Assembly (NCBI GenBank): GCA_020543525.1
Contig: JAHYIO010000036.1
Span: forward strand, 1,860,001 to 1,924,000
Origin: Coriolopsis trogii
Lineage: Eukaryota > Basidiomycota > Agaricomycetes > Polyporales > Polyporaceae
Direction of reading: 5' to 3'
Length of the DNA: 64,000 bases
Shown piece by piece: positions 11,466 through 26,012 of the stretch. Every line of letters begins with the position of its first letter. The first letter of the stretch is position 1. The position numbers and the translations under genes were made by a program. Below the pieces are notes generated by a model, which ran no database searches, was not told where the DNA came from, and saw nothing but the letters and a program-made list of their open reading frames with translations.

Positions 11466-13452
11466 TCGCCGCTTCCTTTTCGACCCGGACTCGTATGATC
11501 CAGGACGGGTGATGCACTGAACGACCCGCATGCAAGACGAACACTCGGCCAGCACCTAACGCTCCCTATCGCTCTTTCTCCCTCACTCTCCGCCTCTCGA
11601 CCTCGCCTCGACCCTTATATCTATAGCTCCGGCTTTGGTGTCTACCACGTACGAATCATGGACGCTCTGGCGGGTTCTCTTGCTTCCCTTGCCCCCTGTA
11701 TCTGATTCCCGGCCTCCCAAACACTCCTCCTACTACCCATGCCTTACCATACGACGCGTTGTTTTACATGCTTACAGTGCTTTTCGAATTTTCTGCCTCC
11801 CGGTTTCGAGCGTGCTGTGCGCAGATCTTCCCCCACGTACGTTGACGTCGCCATTGGGTTTCTTGGGTTGCTTCTCGTCGATTTTCCCCCCCCAATTTCC
11901 GCTCCTGCTCTCGTCGCGTCGTCGTTGCCGTTGCCGTTACACAGAACACAGAAGAAGACGTCCAAACTCACTCGTTGTAATCTACCTCTATCCGGTGTCG
12001 CTGCTCATCCCTCTCTCGCCCTGCTCCTTCTTGCCGTGTCCCGCGACGTTATGTGGCTTCTTCTTTCTTCCGGTCGCGATTGACGATCTGTTCCCTCTGT
12101 TTCCTAACATTTATATGGTTCTTTCCTGTCCTTGCCTTCCTCCTTTTGTTCTATTTTGTCTATCCCCTAACGTACGGTAGCTCGGTGCCTCCCTCGCACG
12201 ATATGATTGTAGCCTAGTACCCCCTGGTAGATGCTGGAAGCCCTCCCGCTATATTTATTGTACAGAATACAGCCAAGTTTTACATGTTGAGCGCATGAGC
12301 GTGTGTCAGCCTCTGCGCGCGCGATGGACTCGGAAGTGCACGCTTCTCCCGGGCCCCAGGCCTGGCGTCGACGTTGAGTAGACATCTTCATGCGAGCTCA
12401 TGCATGTCGTTGTGTGTGCGCCGGCCGCGGCCCGCCTTGGGCTTGCTCGTCCGGGGCGACTTCGGGAGTTCCGATGACGAATCGCTTCTCCTGTCGATCG
12501 AGCCTCGAGGCACTTTAACTCACCACAGGATCATGACTCTACTGTGTACCCATGAGTCGTCCCCAGTGATACATGGAATTTGAAGTCGTCCAGCGCGGAT
12601 GGGACAATTGTCATGTGTATAATGGGACACCACGACCATGCATGCCCGAGTGCACCGCATGCGTGAACTCTCGGCTACGCACAGGGAGGCATGGAACATT
12701 GGATCTATGTATGCACGCACGCGTATGCATACGGTGCGCGGGCAGTGTTGGTGACCCGGCCGGGTCGTCCTTGTCTCCGCCCATCACCGCCCTCCACCAA
12801 CTCGCTCCTCTGTTCCCCTCCCTCTGACGGCGACCACCTTCGGTTCAGGTATCGCGACCTCGACGGAACTCTCTCTACGCACATCGCTGAGCGCATCAGC
12901 ACCCGCCACACGCGTCAGCCGCTGGTACATATTGGCTGGCCCCTCCAAACGAGCGAGCTTCGAGGGCGATTGTTTCAATTGGGCCGACGTCCATCAACCG
13001 GTCAGAGGTCTATCGTCGTCTCCCGAATCGAGCCTCTCTCTCCCCCCAGACTGTCCAGTCACAGGATCGGGTGCTCGCACACACGGCTCGGACGCAGTAA
13101 GGGTCGTATATCACATACCCAGACCTATTCCCTTTGCCATCGTGCGCCGCTCGTTCGCTCGTCCGCACCAGCTCCGGTTCAGTGCAGCGCGAAGTCTCGA
13201 ACTCGGAGTCGAAACTCGGAGGGCCCTTATCTGCGCGAGGGTTGCCAGGTCGTTTCAAGCCGACTCCTCGCCGCCGTCTGTACCACTGCCTCATTCGTAC
13301 CCTCTCGACTCCTTCTCGTCGCCTCCTCTCTGGACTCACGATACGCTCTACACGCTTGCGGCTGACGTTCATACGTCTGGACTCCCATCGCACGGACACG
13401 CATACAAGGACCGTCGGGATCTCCGCCAGGAGACGCAAGCAGGTCGCCAGCC
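11466..13452. other. 3' UTR of the Crz1-like gene and intergenic/5' leader sequence
   Basis: The stretch from 11466 to about 12180 is strongly pyrimidine-rich and best read as 3' UTR, so the long plus ORF in it (11635-12180) reflects composition. From 12600 to 13450 the sequence is again rich in C and T and leads into the WD40-like gene. No domain is recognisable in either part. Confidence 0.5.
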
Positions 13453-16223
13453 ATGGCACGGGGGATCTCAAAGCTCCTCTCCTCGCTCGAACCGTGCACG
13501 GTCGCACCGGGGAACGTTTCCATAGGGCATGTGTGAGTACCCCTCGTTTCCTCTGAGTCTCTGCGCCTTTCTGCACTTCCTGGTCATGTGTGGGGCGCGT
13601 GGGCGGGCGGGGCGGCCGCCTTGGGTGGGATGTGTGGGACATGTGCGCTCGAGGGGGTTCAGGCAGACCGCGATGGAACAGTGAGCCGCATCGTCCCTTG
13701 GGCTACTTTGGGGGTGTATCCGTGCGGTTGTCCTCTGCAGAACATCGTGCGCAAGGTGCCTGCCGATGGAGAACCGCTCGCGCTCTGACCGCATGCTTCT
13801 CGTGCGTGAGCGCATGGGTGGAGAGTACGATGGGAGTCGGGATCTCTCAGATGATTATGAGCGCGGAGTTCGCAGGCGAGCGAGGGTGCGGCCGTCAGCT
13901 TGACAAACCCGGAGCAATGTCTGATATGTGGTTTACATCCACCTCGGCATCTCGCATGCGCACGTCTGTACGACGCCGGACAGTCTATCCCTCCTCAGAT
14001 TCGTGAAAGAATGGCACGTCTGAACCGTTGAAAAACGATTGCAGTCTGCCTTGCAGCCACTCTGTGCTCCCCTGATATTTATCTCTGCCGAACGCTGATT
14101 TGTATGGTAATAGGCAACTGCGTGATGTTGTGATCTGCCCCCACGAGAAAGGCATCGTCAGCTATGCGCACAATATGTCCATCGTTGAGCATGATCTCAT
14201 CACCCCGAACGCAGTACGTTGTTTCCTTGCTAGTATGCGATGATTCCCAGCATTAAACTTTCCGCAAGTCTCCACGACGACTGGTCGACCTCTCCTTCAC
14301 ACCCAATACGGTGGCTGCCCTGGTCCTTCCCAATACCGGTGACACACTCCTGGCAGCAGGCGGCCAGGAAGCCGAACTCCATCTTTCGTACTATCAATCC
14401 CTCGACTCATCACGATCATACCGCTCGTCGCATGGCTCCTCCCGCGGTTTTGGTCGCAACCTCTGGGAGAGCAGATGCAACCTCGAGCATGGTTCCATCA
14501 ACAACTCTGTCATGCTCACGTCGATGAACTTTGCACGCTCGCACCAGAGTGCGGTAGAGCCACGGATTGTTGTCAGCAACAATGACTGCTCGGTCAAGTT
14601 CTTTGACGTCGCCATCCGCAACAGCAAGATCATGGATGCCTACGAGCCACCGCTCCACGACATCGGCCAGCTGAAGCTTGACGTGCCCGTAAATCATTGT
14701 GCGTTCGTTCCGTCCCTGTGTTGCTCTGCGAACCGTTGTGAGGCTGACAGCTCTGCGTTCGTTGGATAGCCTCCATCTCTCCTGACGGACGGACCTTGCT
14801 CTCCGTTGGGGACTCGCCCGACGTCCATCTTCACAGGATCACTGGCGGGTCACGCATCACATTCACGCCCATCGCCAAGCTCTCGCTCTCATCGTACATC
14901 CACCACTCCCACGAGGCCACCGGCGGCTTGTCGCAGGTCTCTTCGATTCCCGCGTCTTTCTCCACCGCGTTCTCCGCCGACGGCTCAAAGTTTGCGGTCG
15001 CCTCTCAGGAAGGCGTCGTCGTGGTGTGGGACGTCCGGAGTACCAAGCCTCTCAAGGTATTCCACACGGACAAGTCACGCACGTCGAACACCGGACGGCT
15101 TGCCACCGGCGCAGCGAGCGGATGGATGTACGACAACCCTCCATGGGACTGGGCGCGCGGCGGCACACGGGCTCCCGGCTGGGGTGTGCGAAGCGTCAAG
15201 TTCAGCCCACCCGGCGTGGGCAGGGAAGTGATGACATTCACAGAGGTACGTCGTCGCATCGCGCCCGTCGTGAATTAACTATGGGTGAGAGAGGCTGATT
15301 GCGCCCGGAACTGTTAGCACACGTCGCTGCTCCATGTGATAGATGCGCGCACGTTCGAGACCGAGGAGATCGTGCGGATGCCGAACTTCGACGCCCTTGC
15401 CCCTGCGACATATCACTCCAGCAGTTCGACACGTCCACGCTCGACGTCGCCCTTGTCTCGTGCAACAGTCGTCCGCCCGTCTGCGTCTTCTGAGAGCCTC
15501 GCCGCGCAACGGCTTGTCCTGTTCAGCGGCGCGATCGAGGACACGTTCCGCATATCTGCGCCCGAGAGCGCGCCCGCGTCCACTTGGCGGGCGTCACGGC
15601 GCTCGCGCCGTCATCGAAGCAGCAGAGAAGACCTGTCGACGGACGACGACCCGGAGAGCATCGTCATGATACCCCCGCTCGGAGATCGGGAAGTCGAGAA
15701 CGACGTCCGGCGGTTGCTCGCGCGCCACGGGTCGCGCGCGCGTACGGCCCTTCTCGATCCGGAGACGGACCCGCGCGAGCCCCTGGACGGCGGCGATGGC
15801 GACGGGTTGAGAGAGAGGGAGGGCGACGAGATGGATGTGGACGAGCTCGAGAGCGACTGCGTGTCGTCGCATGCGCCTTCGCGGGCCGGCTCGCCAGTGC
15901 CGCCGTCGCAGCTCTCGCTGCAGTCGTCTGGGGTTCGGCCGCTGGAGCTCCTGCGATCGCGGCCGACGCTGCTCGCACGGCGCGAGAGCTCTGGGCCGTA
16001 TGCGTCTTCGCGATGGGGGCCCGCGTCGTCGAGGAGAGCGCGGAGAACGGCGGAGTCGTCCCGGGATCCGGGGCGCGACGAGTGCGACGAGGAGCAGGAC
16101 ATCGCGGGGATGTGCTTTGATCCGAGCGGCACGTTCGTGTATGTCGCTGGCGTCAAGGGTGTCGCCGAGTGGAGGGTGTCCGGGGCTGAGCAGCAGTGGT
16201 GGACCGGACCCCAGTGGGCGTGA
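13453..16223 (+). CDS. WD40-like protein with probable DUF2415 motif
   Basis: Predicted 663-aa beta-propeller-like protein of unknown function, conserved in fungi. Exons are 13453-13532, 14114-14213, 14269-14698, 14770-15245 and 15318-16223; all phases agree. Exon 1 ends ...VSIGHV and exon 2 continues QLRDVVICPHEKGIVSYAH, a natural join. Propeller-type text follows: VVSNNDCSVKFFDVAIR, SISPDGRTLLSVGD, FSADGSKFAVASQ with VVVWDVRSTKPLKVF, and a final FDPSGTFVYVAGVKGVAEW. The FTEHTSLLHVIDARTFE segment at the last intron looks like the short DUF2415 motif; that family name is from memory. A 250-residue disordered insert, rich in Arg, Ser and Asp, precedes the last blade. Intron 1 is 581 nt, about ten times the local norm. 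It holds open stretches in other frames, so alternative first exons are possible. Confidence 0.8.
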
Positions 16224-17251
16224 TGTGCCCAGCGGTGATATAAGAGGTGGAGGTTCTGGAAACGCCACTGGTATGAGAAGGGTGGTACGACACCACTCTA
16301 CGATGCGTGTGTTTGCCGCTCCGTGCCACCACCTCTCATGAACCCACGTCGGCCTTTCTTCATACGATCTGACTTATTCTCTCTGGCCCGGTTCCCGCAT
16401 TTGTATCGTCATCTTGGACTATCGTTCTCGTTTCCGCCAATGCGCTCCGTCGTATGTCCCCTACCCCCATCCCATCCCTCCCCATCCTGTATCGTTCCGT
16501 CTCATACCGCTCATCATGCTGTGCCTCGTATGTACATTCCACTCAGCTGTATGTAACACTACCCACTGTAAATGTAGCAACCCGGATCTCTCCATCGTGC
16601 CTCATCTTTTTGCACCCACCTTGCAGCTCCTCTCTTCGACGTCATTCCTTGTGCGTGCAATACTCTTCAGGACAAGTTGAGTCTTTCCCTGCCTTGTAAT
16701 GTAGCGGATGTATCCAGGCAGCACAATGGTATCACACTATGTCGCGTTCAGTACCAAAGCTTGCTCGATTCCTTCGACGTAAAATACAGTAGCTGATCTG
16801 TCAAAGCGCTCGAGGCTGGCAGCAAGGAATCATTCACCGGTATGTTCTGGTGTAGGATCATTGCACCGCTCGATACGCGGAGACCGGCACCATACAATCA
16901 CCGTGTTGCTAGCGGGGGCGGCTGGTACACACGATATCTCGATCTGCTACAGTGTGAGCGCCTGATGCCTTCGGCATTCCGGCAGGCCTGCTTTCTCTGC
17001 CGGAGACGCAAGGAGACGCAGTGTGAGCGCTAAAGAACACTGCAGAACCGTCACGTCAGACTGAGAGTAAGTAGGATGTACTCCCGCGCAGCACGTTGGT
17101 CACGGAGAAGGGTGCATTTAGCATGCAGGAAGTTTGTGAGTAACCCTCGCTATTGTCTTCTTGCGTCCTTGCTCAATGTCTTAGGCAGCATTTGTCCGCC
17201 GTAACACGATACCGTGACGATGCGCCTGCGAGTGAGGATTTTGACACTCAA
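16224..17251. other. Intergenic region
   Basis: Pyrimidine-rich 3' flank of the WD40-like gene, then about 600 bp leading to the next plus-strand gene. No gene is supported. The short ORF at 16842-17033 ends in a Cys/Arg-rich run but has no recognisable fold. Confidence 0.5.
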
Positions 17252-18273
17252 ATGACCAGGCGTGCCCCCAGGGTCCGGCCACCAACAGATGATCCCAGCG
17301 ATGTTTTCAAGGTAGAAAAGCATGAAATCTCGACGCTGGTTCCCGATATTCTCATGCCTACCGACTTTGTCGACCTCTCCCGCCGCATCGGGTGCGAACT
17401 GCAAAGTCCCTTGGCCTACCCATTGGTCATCCGCTACGGCGACCACAAACACGGTCGCCACGTCCGCTTCCCGTCGGGGACGCATGGCTTTCTCTACCTT
17501 GCGCACAGCCGGCGCATGCCCTACGCCTCCGAGCTCCGCTTCCGAATCACCGACTCGCGCCTGCCCGACTCGTTTGCCCTCGGGCGCGACCTCCTGCGGC
17601 CGTACGGCACGACGTGGAACGTGCCGCTCCTGGCCATGCTCAAGTGGCCGGCGTACAACTACGTGGTGGAGGTCGCGCGGAACGACGGCTTCTTCACGGG
17701 CGAGTTCCTCGACAGGTACATGGCGCTCACCGGCGGCTTGGGCGCGATCTTCCAGAACGCGCCCATCTTGCACTCGTTCCGGCAGCCGTTCATGTACCAC
17801 TTCGCCGCGCGGGGCCCGGAGCGGGCGTGGACGGTGGGGGCGGACAGCGTCCACGCCCTCAGTCTCTCTTCGATCTTTGACGGTGACCGTCTGGCCGACA
17901 ATTTGCGAGCGACGGGGGCTATGGACCAGGACGGGCCCGTGAACGTGCCAAAATACGGTCCGTCATCATCTTCTGCCCCCATCTCAGAACGATGTGAACG
18001 ACTGATGAACATTTGTGCACGCGCTTAGGGTCTGGCTTGTTCTGCTTCGAGTCGGTATCGAGGACGCTCGGACGGGAGACGAGGGTCGCCGTGCGGTGCT
18101 TGCGAATATTCAAGCAGCCCGGATTCCGCGAAGCGGACGTTGTGAATCTTCAAGAGGGTCACCTTCTCCAAGTGAGCGGGAAGACCATCATAATTACGGA
18201 GAAATGGGACATATGGCCCGCCTTGAAGCCACTCTTCGAGCACATGTCGGTAGAGAAGCCGACTCGATCATAG
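17252..18273 (+). CDS. Uncharacterised Agaricomycete protein
   Basis: A 316-aa protein in two exons, 17252-17957 and 18029-18273, joined in phase as ...NVPKYG-SGLFCFESVSRT. I do not recognise a named domain. The central part (RVR FPSGTHGFLYLAHSRRMP, ELRFRITDS, ARNDGFFTGEFLDRY) resembles a family of basidiomycete orphan proteins often present in many copies; that resemblance is from memory. There is no signal peptide or membrane segment. The start at MTRRAPRV is the first Met with a sensible context. The frame is open upstream to 17153, so a longer N-terminus or an upstream exon is possible. The 3' end overlaps an antisense open frame starting at 18479. Confidence 0.7.
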
Positions 18274-18289
18274 CGTAATCCGAGGCCTG

Positions 18290-18550
18290 TCGCGCATGGA
18301 ATTGATTGTGATATACTATGCCACGCTAGGGTTCCCATCGCTCTCCTAAGGCTACGTACATAGACTTTCTTACCGAGATCAGTCTCGCTCATCAACCAAC
18401 GACTGCCCCAGCTCTTGTCATTCCACGAGGGGTTGGCTTTCGTGGTGGTCCAGTGTACTTCGGGGAAATCAGTACACACGAAGGTAACGTCAGCGAACCG
18501 GTCATGATAATCAGGGTCAGCCTGGCGGACTTGTCAGCCTCTAGCGAAGG
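18290..18550 (-). pseudogene. Possible BTB-domain-like remnant
   Basis: The minus strand has about 60 open codons containing DPDYHDRFADVTFVC, which resembles the start of a BTB/POZ domain in basidiomycete proteins, followed by WTTTKANPSWNDKSWGSRW. A stop lies just upstream (minus strand near 18535) and no upstream exon could be placed. It may be a fragment, or an exon of a gene I could not resolve. The similarity is weak. Confidence 0.25.
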
Positions 18551-18764
18551 CCTTGTTTGCGTCCGGGCCCCGCCTAACCGCCTCAGAATCGGTGCTCGAC
18601 ATCACGACGGGTAATGAGTTTGGGTGCAATATCATTACCGATGGAAAATGAACAATTGACAGTACAATAGGTACCTTCCGGGAGACCGACAAAGATATAA
18701 TAAGTTACAGGCTGGGCGAGATACAAGAGTTCGCAACCACGAGCCTGGATTCGAGCCATGAGTC

Positions 18765-19497
18765 TCAGTCGTAGGCGGCAACGAGGTAACTCTAGGGTAA
18801 ATACATCAGTCAATTTCGACAATGCAATACGGCAGGAAACGATGCATATGATACAAGCGAGTGAAGGTGTGTGGATGGATGTCGGATGAAGACTTACCTC
18901 TCGATCCTCCAAAAACTCGAGATAGGTGAGTGCAACAGCGATGTAGAACGCAGGCTCGATGCCCAGCACGCGACACTGCGCCTCGTCTATCTCAATCAGT
19001 CCCGAGGTATGCCTGGCAGTCCAGAGCGGTGTCCTATCGTGGAACGTCAACAGCGGAGTTGGCGTGAGCGGGTTCAGGTTCGTCCCGCCTTTGCCCGGTG
19101 GAGGTGTCGCAGAGTATGTCGGGATCGACGCCATGATGGGAGCCGGCAGGGGGGACAAAGTAAAAGAGTAGCTGTGGCTAGGCGCATTGTTCTTGATGAC
19201 GCTCATGAGGCGCGTGAAGATGGACACGGGCTGTGTGGCCTCAGGTATATGCGGGGATGAGTGCGGCGTGAGCAAGAAATGCGTGACGGACGACTGGACC
19301 GTGGGCTGTGAGGTCCGGCGCAGGGCGCGCGGGGGCGACTGAGACGCGGAGCTCAGTTTCGCTTGTACGGACTTGGGCGAGGGCGGCTGCACGACAACGA
19401 CGGGACCAGTGGGCGGTGTGGGCGGGTAGGAGTGCTGTTCGCGGGTTGCACCTTCTGTGAGCGTCACATCTGAATCGGTGGAATGTTTGGTGAGCAT
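18765..19497 (-). CDS. Uncharacterised Pro/Ser-rich protein
   Basis: A 208-aa protein from exon 1 (19497-18898, 200 codons) and a short exon 2 (18791-18765) giving SYLVAAYD and a stop. Reading through the intron instead gives a longer, cysteine-rich and unlikely tail, so the spliced form is preferred. The first 130 residues are low-complexity and rich in Pro, Ser and Thr. The C-terminal 70 residues look folded: TPLLTFHDRTPLWTARHT, IDEAQCRVLGIEPAFYIAVA and TYLEFLEDRE. No family is recognised. The start is the first Met of the open frame; an upstream non-coding exon is possible. Confidence 0.62.
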
Positions 19498-21309
<1,812 letters not shown>

Positions 21310-21592
21310 GGTATGTCAGAGTCCGTGTACCCTCCTGTCGTACATGTTGATTCAGGATGCATCATATCGCGCAGTACGTAGTCATGTTTGGCACGTCTGT
21401 ACGAAGTCAGCCTGTACAGTACATAACAGAAGTAAGATATCGTACAACTCTACTACACAACACTTCCTTCCTACAGGAAGCCCATATAGACAATAAGTGC
21501 GACGGATGGTAGGGTAGCGATCATACGAGTGAGGCAAGGAGAGGCCAAGCAGCCAGCCAACCACCTCCAACATAACTGATGCGACGCCGCAA

Positions 21593-24500
21593 CTACCGCT
21601 TCTCCTTGACGTAGAAGTGCAGCACCAAGTAACTGCTAACCGTGAACGTTCCGAAGAAGATCCCCAGCAGCGCGATGTTTGGCCACCAGAACGACTGTGC
21701 GAATGTCAGCATCACGGACACTACATAGTATGGAGAACACTCACCCCGGCTCGGAGACCGAACGTGGAGAGGATGGCGGCAGCAGGCACGTCGATGTTCA
21801 CGCCGTACTTCTCCTCATGTAGCTGGAGGTAGCGCAATTCGTTCACAGCGAGCGCCTCGAACGCGGCGTGGAAGAACGAGATCGTGTGCAACCACTGGAA
21901 CATCTGCGGCACCGTCTTCCGGTTGATGAGTAGACCAGTGAACAGCAGGCTGCAAACGTTACGTAAGTACTGGGTCAACAGGACGCATTATAACGAACGA
22001 ACTTGAAGAGCATTATGAGGGTCCCAATGAGACTCGCCACGCTGGTGCTCGAGAACGCGATCGAGAGAAGGAGGATCACGCTCGCAGTGGTCAGGTTGAA
22101 GAGCACAAGCGTGAGCATGAACTTCCAGAAGATGGCCACTTCGGGTACCAAACCTATCCATGCGTAGATGATACCTCCAAAGACCAGAGGGGGCACGACG
22201 CGCAGAGGGAGGATATCGAACAGAATCTTGGAGGCAAAGTATGTGAACGAGGAATAGTATCCGTTCGCACTGCGAAAATGCATGTGCATCATTATTGAAA
22301 AATATTCAGAGCAGAGAGGTACGAGACACTCACCGCTCACGCATGAACAATATCCGCTCGTTCGCAAACAAGTTCAAGCTAGACAAGCACGAGAAGCCGA
22401 ACAAGGCGAGTGTGAAGAAGAAGACACCCAAGCGATTCTGGAAGCCAGCGATATCGTTCGTGATGTTCTGGAAGAAAAATCCGCAGATAACTGTCGCCAT
22501 GCTCTCTGTCAGTGCCTTCACATGCGCGTGTAGGCAAATGAGCACTTACCGGCGATGGCGATGGACGAGATATAGTGCGCAGCGAGCAGCGCGGGGTCCC
22601 GATACAGATTCTTGAACGCTCGACCACTGAGAATCCTGAACTGTGTGCCCCAGCTCGCCCGCTTGCGCCCTCTCGAGATGCTGCTCTCAACCGCAACATC
22701 TGGAAGCTCTGCAGTACCGTTTGCATCCGTGGCAGGTACCTGAGAGACCTCAGCAATCTCGGCACTCAGGCTTTGGTTTATCTCGCTGTTCTTGAACGCA
22801 TCGATGAGCTCCTGCAGCTTGGGCGGGACAGGCCCCTCGTTCATGTGGGCGGAGGGCTTGAACGCCTCCAACAGCCGCGTCGTCTGGCGTCGAATATATG
22901 CGGTGGAAGAGTATATCGAGCTTGGCCGTTCACGCAGTTCGGTCTCTTCGATCTGCCCGCCTGTAGCTTCGCGATATGCAGAGTGCAAGGAGATAGAAGA
23001 CGGCCGATCACGGCGAGTGAATGCCCGTTCTTCGTCTCGCATATTGGAATCCTCTTCGCTCGGCTGGGCTTCCTCCGTGGGCGGGCTCTCCAAGGACCGA
23101 GGCTCCATGCCAGCCTGCATTGTCAAGTCGACTGAGGTAGTGCGCTTAGCAAGCAATGGAGTACGACTGCGGAGATGTGCTCACTGAGGAAGTCTGCGAC
23201 ATTGAAACCAAGGGGGCACGGATGGCCAATTTGCGCCAGATAATCCGTGACCTTGTCTGCCTCGCCTGAGTAGATCAGCTTGCCCTGTGCGAGCACCATC
23301 AGCTGGTCAAACAAGGAGACAATGTTGCTGCGCGGTTGGTGGATCGTGAAAACGACGGTACGGTTGTAATCGCGAGCGAGCGAGACAAGACTGTCGATAA
23401 CGCTCAGTGCGTTGTATGCGTCCAAACCTGGGACATCATTGATGAAATATGTCTTCGAGCGTGACATGTAGATGCATACGCACCGCTGGTAGGCTCATCC
23501 AAAAACAAGATGGAAGGGCTGGTAACCAACTCGCACGCGATAGAGACGCGACGTTTCTCGCCACCAGAGATGGAGCGTCGGCCTATAACATGTCAACCCG
23601 TGTCCGAGCCGTTGCGAAGAAAGAGGTGACTCACCAGAGTCCCCAATTCTCGAATCCCTGATACCCAGGATACCAAGCTCGTTCATCGTCTCCAGCGTCC
23701 TGTACTTCTTCGCCTCCAAGCTCATCTCCCTTGGCAACCGCAGCAACGCCGAATAAAGGACAGTCTCGTAAACCGTCAGCGTACTCATTAGTGTATCTTC
23801 CTGGTCGACGAAGCCCATGACCTTCTTGAAGTCCGCATCGGCGATCTCACGCCCGTTGACGAGGATTGTTCCGCCCACAGTGCCTTTCTTGTTCTTCCGC
23901 GCGAGGATGTCGAGGAACGTCGACTTGCCTGCGCCAGAAGCACCCATGATAGCGAGCAGTTGACCAGGTTTCGCAGAACCGGAGATGTTGTCGAGGATAG
24001 TATGACCTCCAAGACTGTACGAGATGTTGGAGAAGTGCAGTGAGGCAGGAATGTGATCCGTCATGAGTTTCGCTGACTCGTTCTCTGGCAGGCGGATGCC
24101 GCCGAAGTCGCTGGAGTGCGTGCGCCCTGCGTACCAGAGGACTGCTCGAATGTCAATAAGATGTCCGAACCCCGTCAAATAAGTGTGACATACTGGCAGA
24201 TACGGCAATCACGATTAGGCCGGCGCCGGCTGCACTCAAGGCCACGAAGACAGTATTGTCCGGCTTGGGGGGCGGCTACGGAACACGGTCAGAGCAGTCC
24301 AGCATAGAACGACACTATACGCACCTCATATCCGGGGACCTGCGAGTAGTGTAGACATTCACCGCCGTGACATTGCAATGTGATATAGCTATCGCCGAAG
24401 AACATCTCGATGAGGCCATTCATGCCAGGTTCCTCGAACTTGCACCCTTGCCCAGTGGTGCACGAGAACGACGCAGGTCCCTTGATGTCTTCCTTCAAGA

Positions 24501-25588
24501 AGTCAGTAATATCTGGTCACGGCACAATGTCAATAGATGCTGCACCAGAATCATGTATGCAACATACCAAGACTCCCATCCTCTCCGCAAATGAATCGCC
24601 CAGGGATGCACTTGCACTGGATCTTCTCGCAGTCATAATGGGTCGAGTTCTTATCGATGCCATGTTCCGCTCGGGATTCGCATTGACTAAGCTGACAGTA
24701 GAACGACTCGACTTGAGCCGTCCAAAATTGGAAATGACACATGTTGTCCTCCTTCTCGCAACTGAAGGTGACTTGGGGGGGCCGGTCAGGAAGCATGTCC
24801 AAAATCTTGCGGTCTGTGATTCTTCAGAAGGCAGCGTAGACAAATCAATAAGAGAGACGCACTGGTGACATCGCACATCTGGTGGTTATTGAAGACCGTC
24901 TCTCCGCCTTTGTAACATGTCATGTTTCCAACCCTATCGTCATCACCAGTTGGCTGTCCCCGGAGAGGAAACCCAATACAGGCCTCATCGGTCTTACAAA
25001 CTGTACGACGCTGTTTAGCCACAAATAGACCAAACAAATATGAATGCATGCGTACCATTGCAATTTATGCCCTCCCAACCATCTTTGCACTCGCATTGCT
25101 TGCCATCTTCTCTCTGCCTCCGATGCTCACCATCCGCCAACGAGTCGCATTCTGGTGTCCATGAATATCCGGACTAGTTATGTGACCGAGGATCCACTTA
25201 CGCGGAGTCAAACAGTCTATGCCTGCCCAGCCTGGAGGACATTTGCACTGGCCGTCGAACTTGGAACATTCTCCGAAGTTGCCGCATGTAAACGCGTCTA
25301 GCTGACAGTTGAAGCAAGGAGGACACCGCTCTGTAATTGCGTTGAGCCTAAAGATTGAATGAGGCAACATACAATCATATGACTCACCAGGCCTACCCGC
25401 CACAACCTCAAGAGGCTAAGGTACAGTCAGAAGGATGACGATACATGGACTAGGTAGCGACGCACGGAGAGGGAAGTCTGAGCGTTCAAGGAGTACCCTG
25501 TCGAGACATTTCTCGCTGCGGAGGCATAGGGCACCAGCAAGAGCAAGATAGACGTCGGAAGAGCCCAACGATGTGCCCCGGAGAACAT
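21593..25588 (-). CDS. White-type ABC transporter with EGF-like extracellular domain (Adp1-like)
   Basis: ABCG-family half-transporter like yeast Adp1, in many short exons. The start at 25588 begins a clear signal peptide ([19 protein letters not shown]). A long cysteine-rich luminal or extracellular domain follows, with EGF-like text such as [21 protein letters not shown] membrane segment near 24200-24280 ([17 protein letters not shown]) leads to the nucleotide-binding domain. That domain has Walker [10 protein letters not shown], a Q-loop near GFVDQEDTL, the signature SGGEKRR and Walker [11 protein letters not shown], then [10 protein letters not shown] with the switch His. A disordered linker encoded near 22.7-23.1 kb precedes the C-terminal membrane domain, which ends LHFYVKEKR at the stop. 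The substrate is unknown. It is divergent from the UPF0014 gene, with 424 bp between the starts. Confidence 0.9.
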
Positions 25589-26012
25589 GTTGGAATGAGA
25601 GTGGGAGGCTTCTGCTTCCCTCGGGCAGTGTGGGAGAAGTATTTGGTCCGAGCGACAGTTACAGCGGCACAGTCAAGATTCGTCAGTCGTGAGAGCCGTC
25701 AACGCAGGCGCAGGCGCGCACTACGGGTGAGGTAGTTGTCGTGGGTGAGATCGTCGTCGTTGTCGAGGATGACGAGGAGACGATTCTGAATGGTGACGAG
25801 GACACGCGCCGCGGCCGGACCTGGGTCTCCCTAATCAGGTGCGGGGGATTTCAATCACGTGTCTCTGGTAACTGATTAGATAGACGCGCACTTCTATGAA
25901 GTCATCGTGTGAAGGGTGACGGGGCTTTCCAGTGTGCCATGTATTGTCAACTGCGCCAGTCCCTCCAGACGAACCACGACATCGACCGCATATAGTCATC
26001 CTTATCGTTAGC
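25589..26012. promoter_or_regulatory. Divergent intergenic region between the ABC transporter and UPF0014 genes
   Basis: The starts of two membrane-protein genes face away from each other across 424 bp, so both promoters must lie here. I see no recognised binding site, and the placement rests on geometry alone. Confidence 0.5.

Noticed and set aside
11635..12180. 181-aa plus ORF after the Crz1-like stop
   Set aside because: Pyrimidine-rich 3' UTR; composition is almost only Leu, Pro, Ser, Phe and Cys.
15594..16268. Minus ORFs of 224 and 181 aa opposite the last exon of the WD40-like gene
   Set aside because: High-GC antisense shadows with Arg/Pro/Ser-only composition.
17150..17854. 234-aa minus ORF opposite the 17.3-kb orphan gene
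   Set aside because: The plus-strand frame has balanced composition, a phase-consistent intron and a sensible start; the minus frame is Arg/Val-biased.
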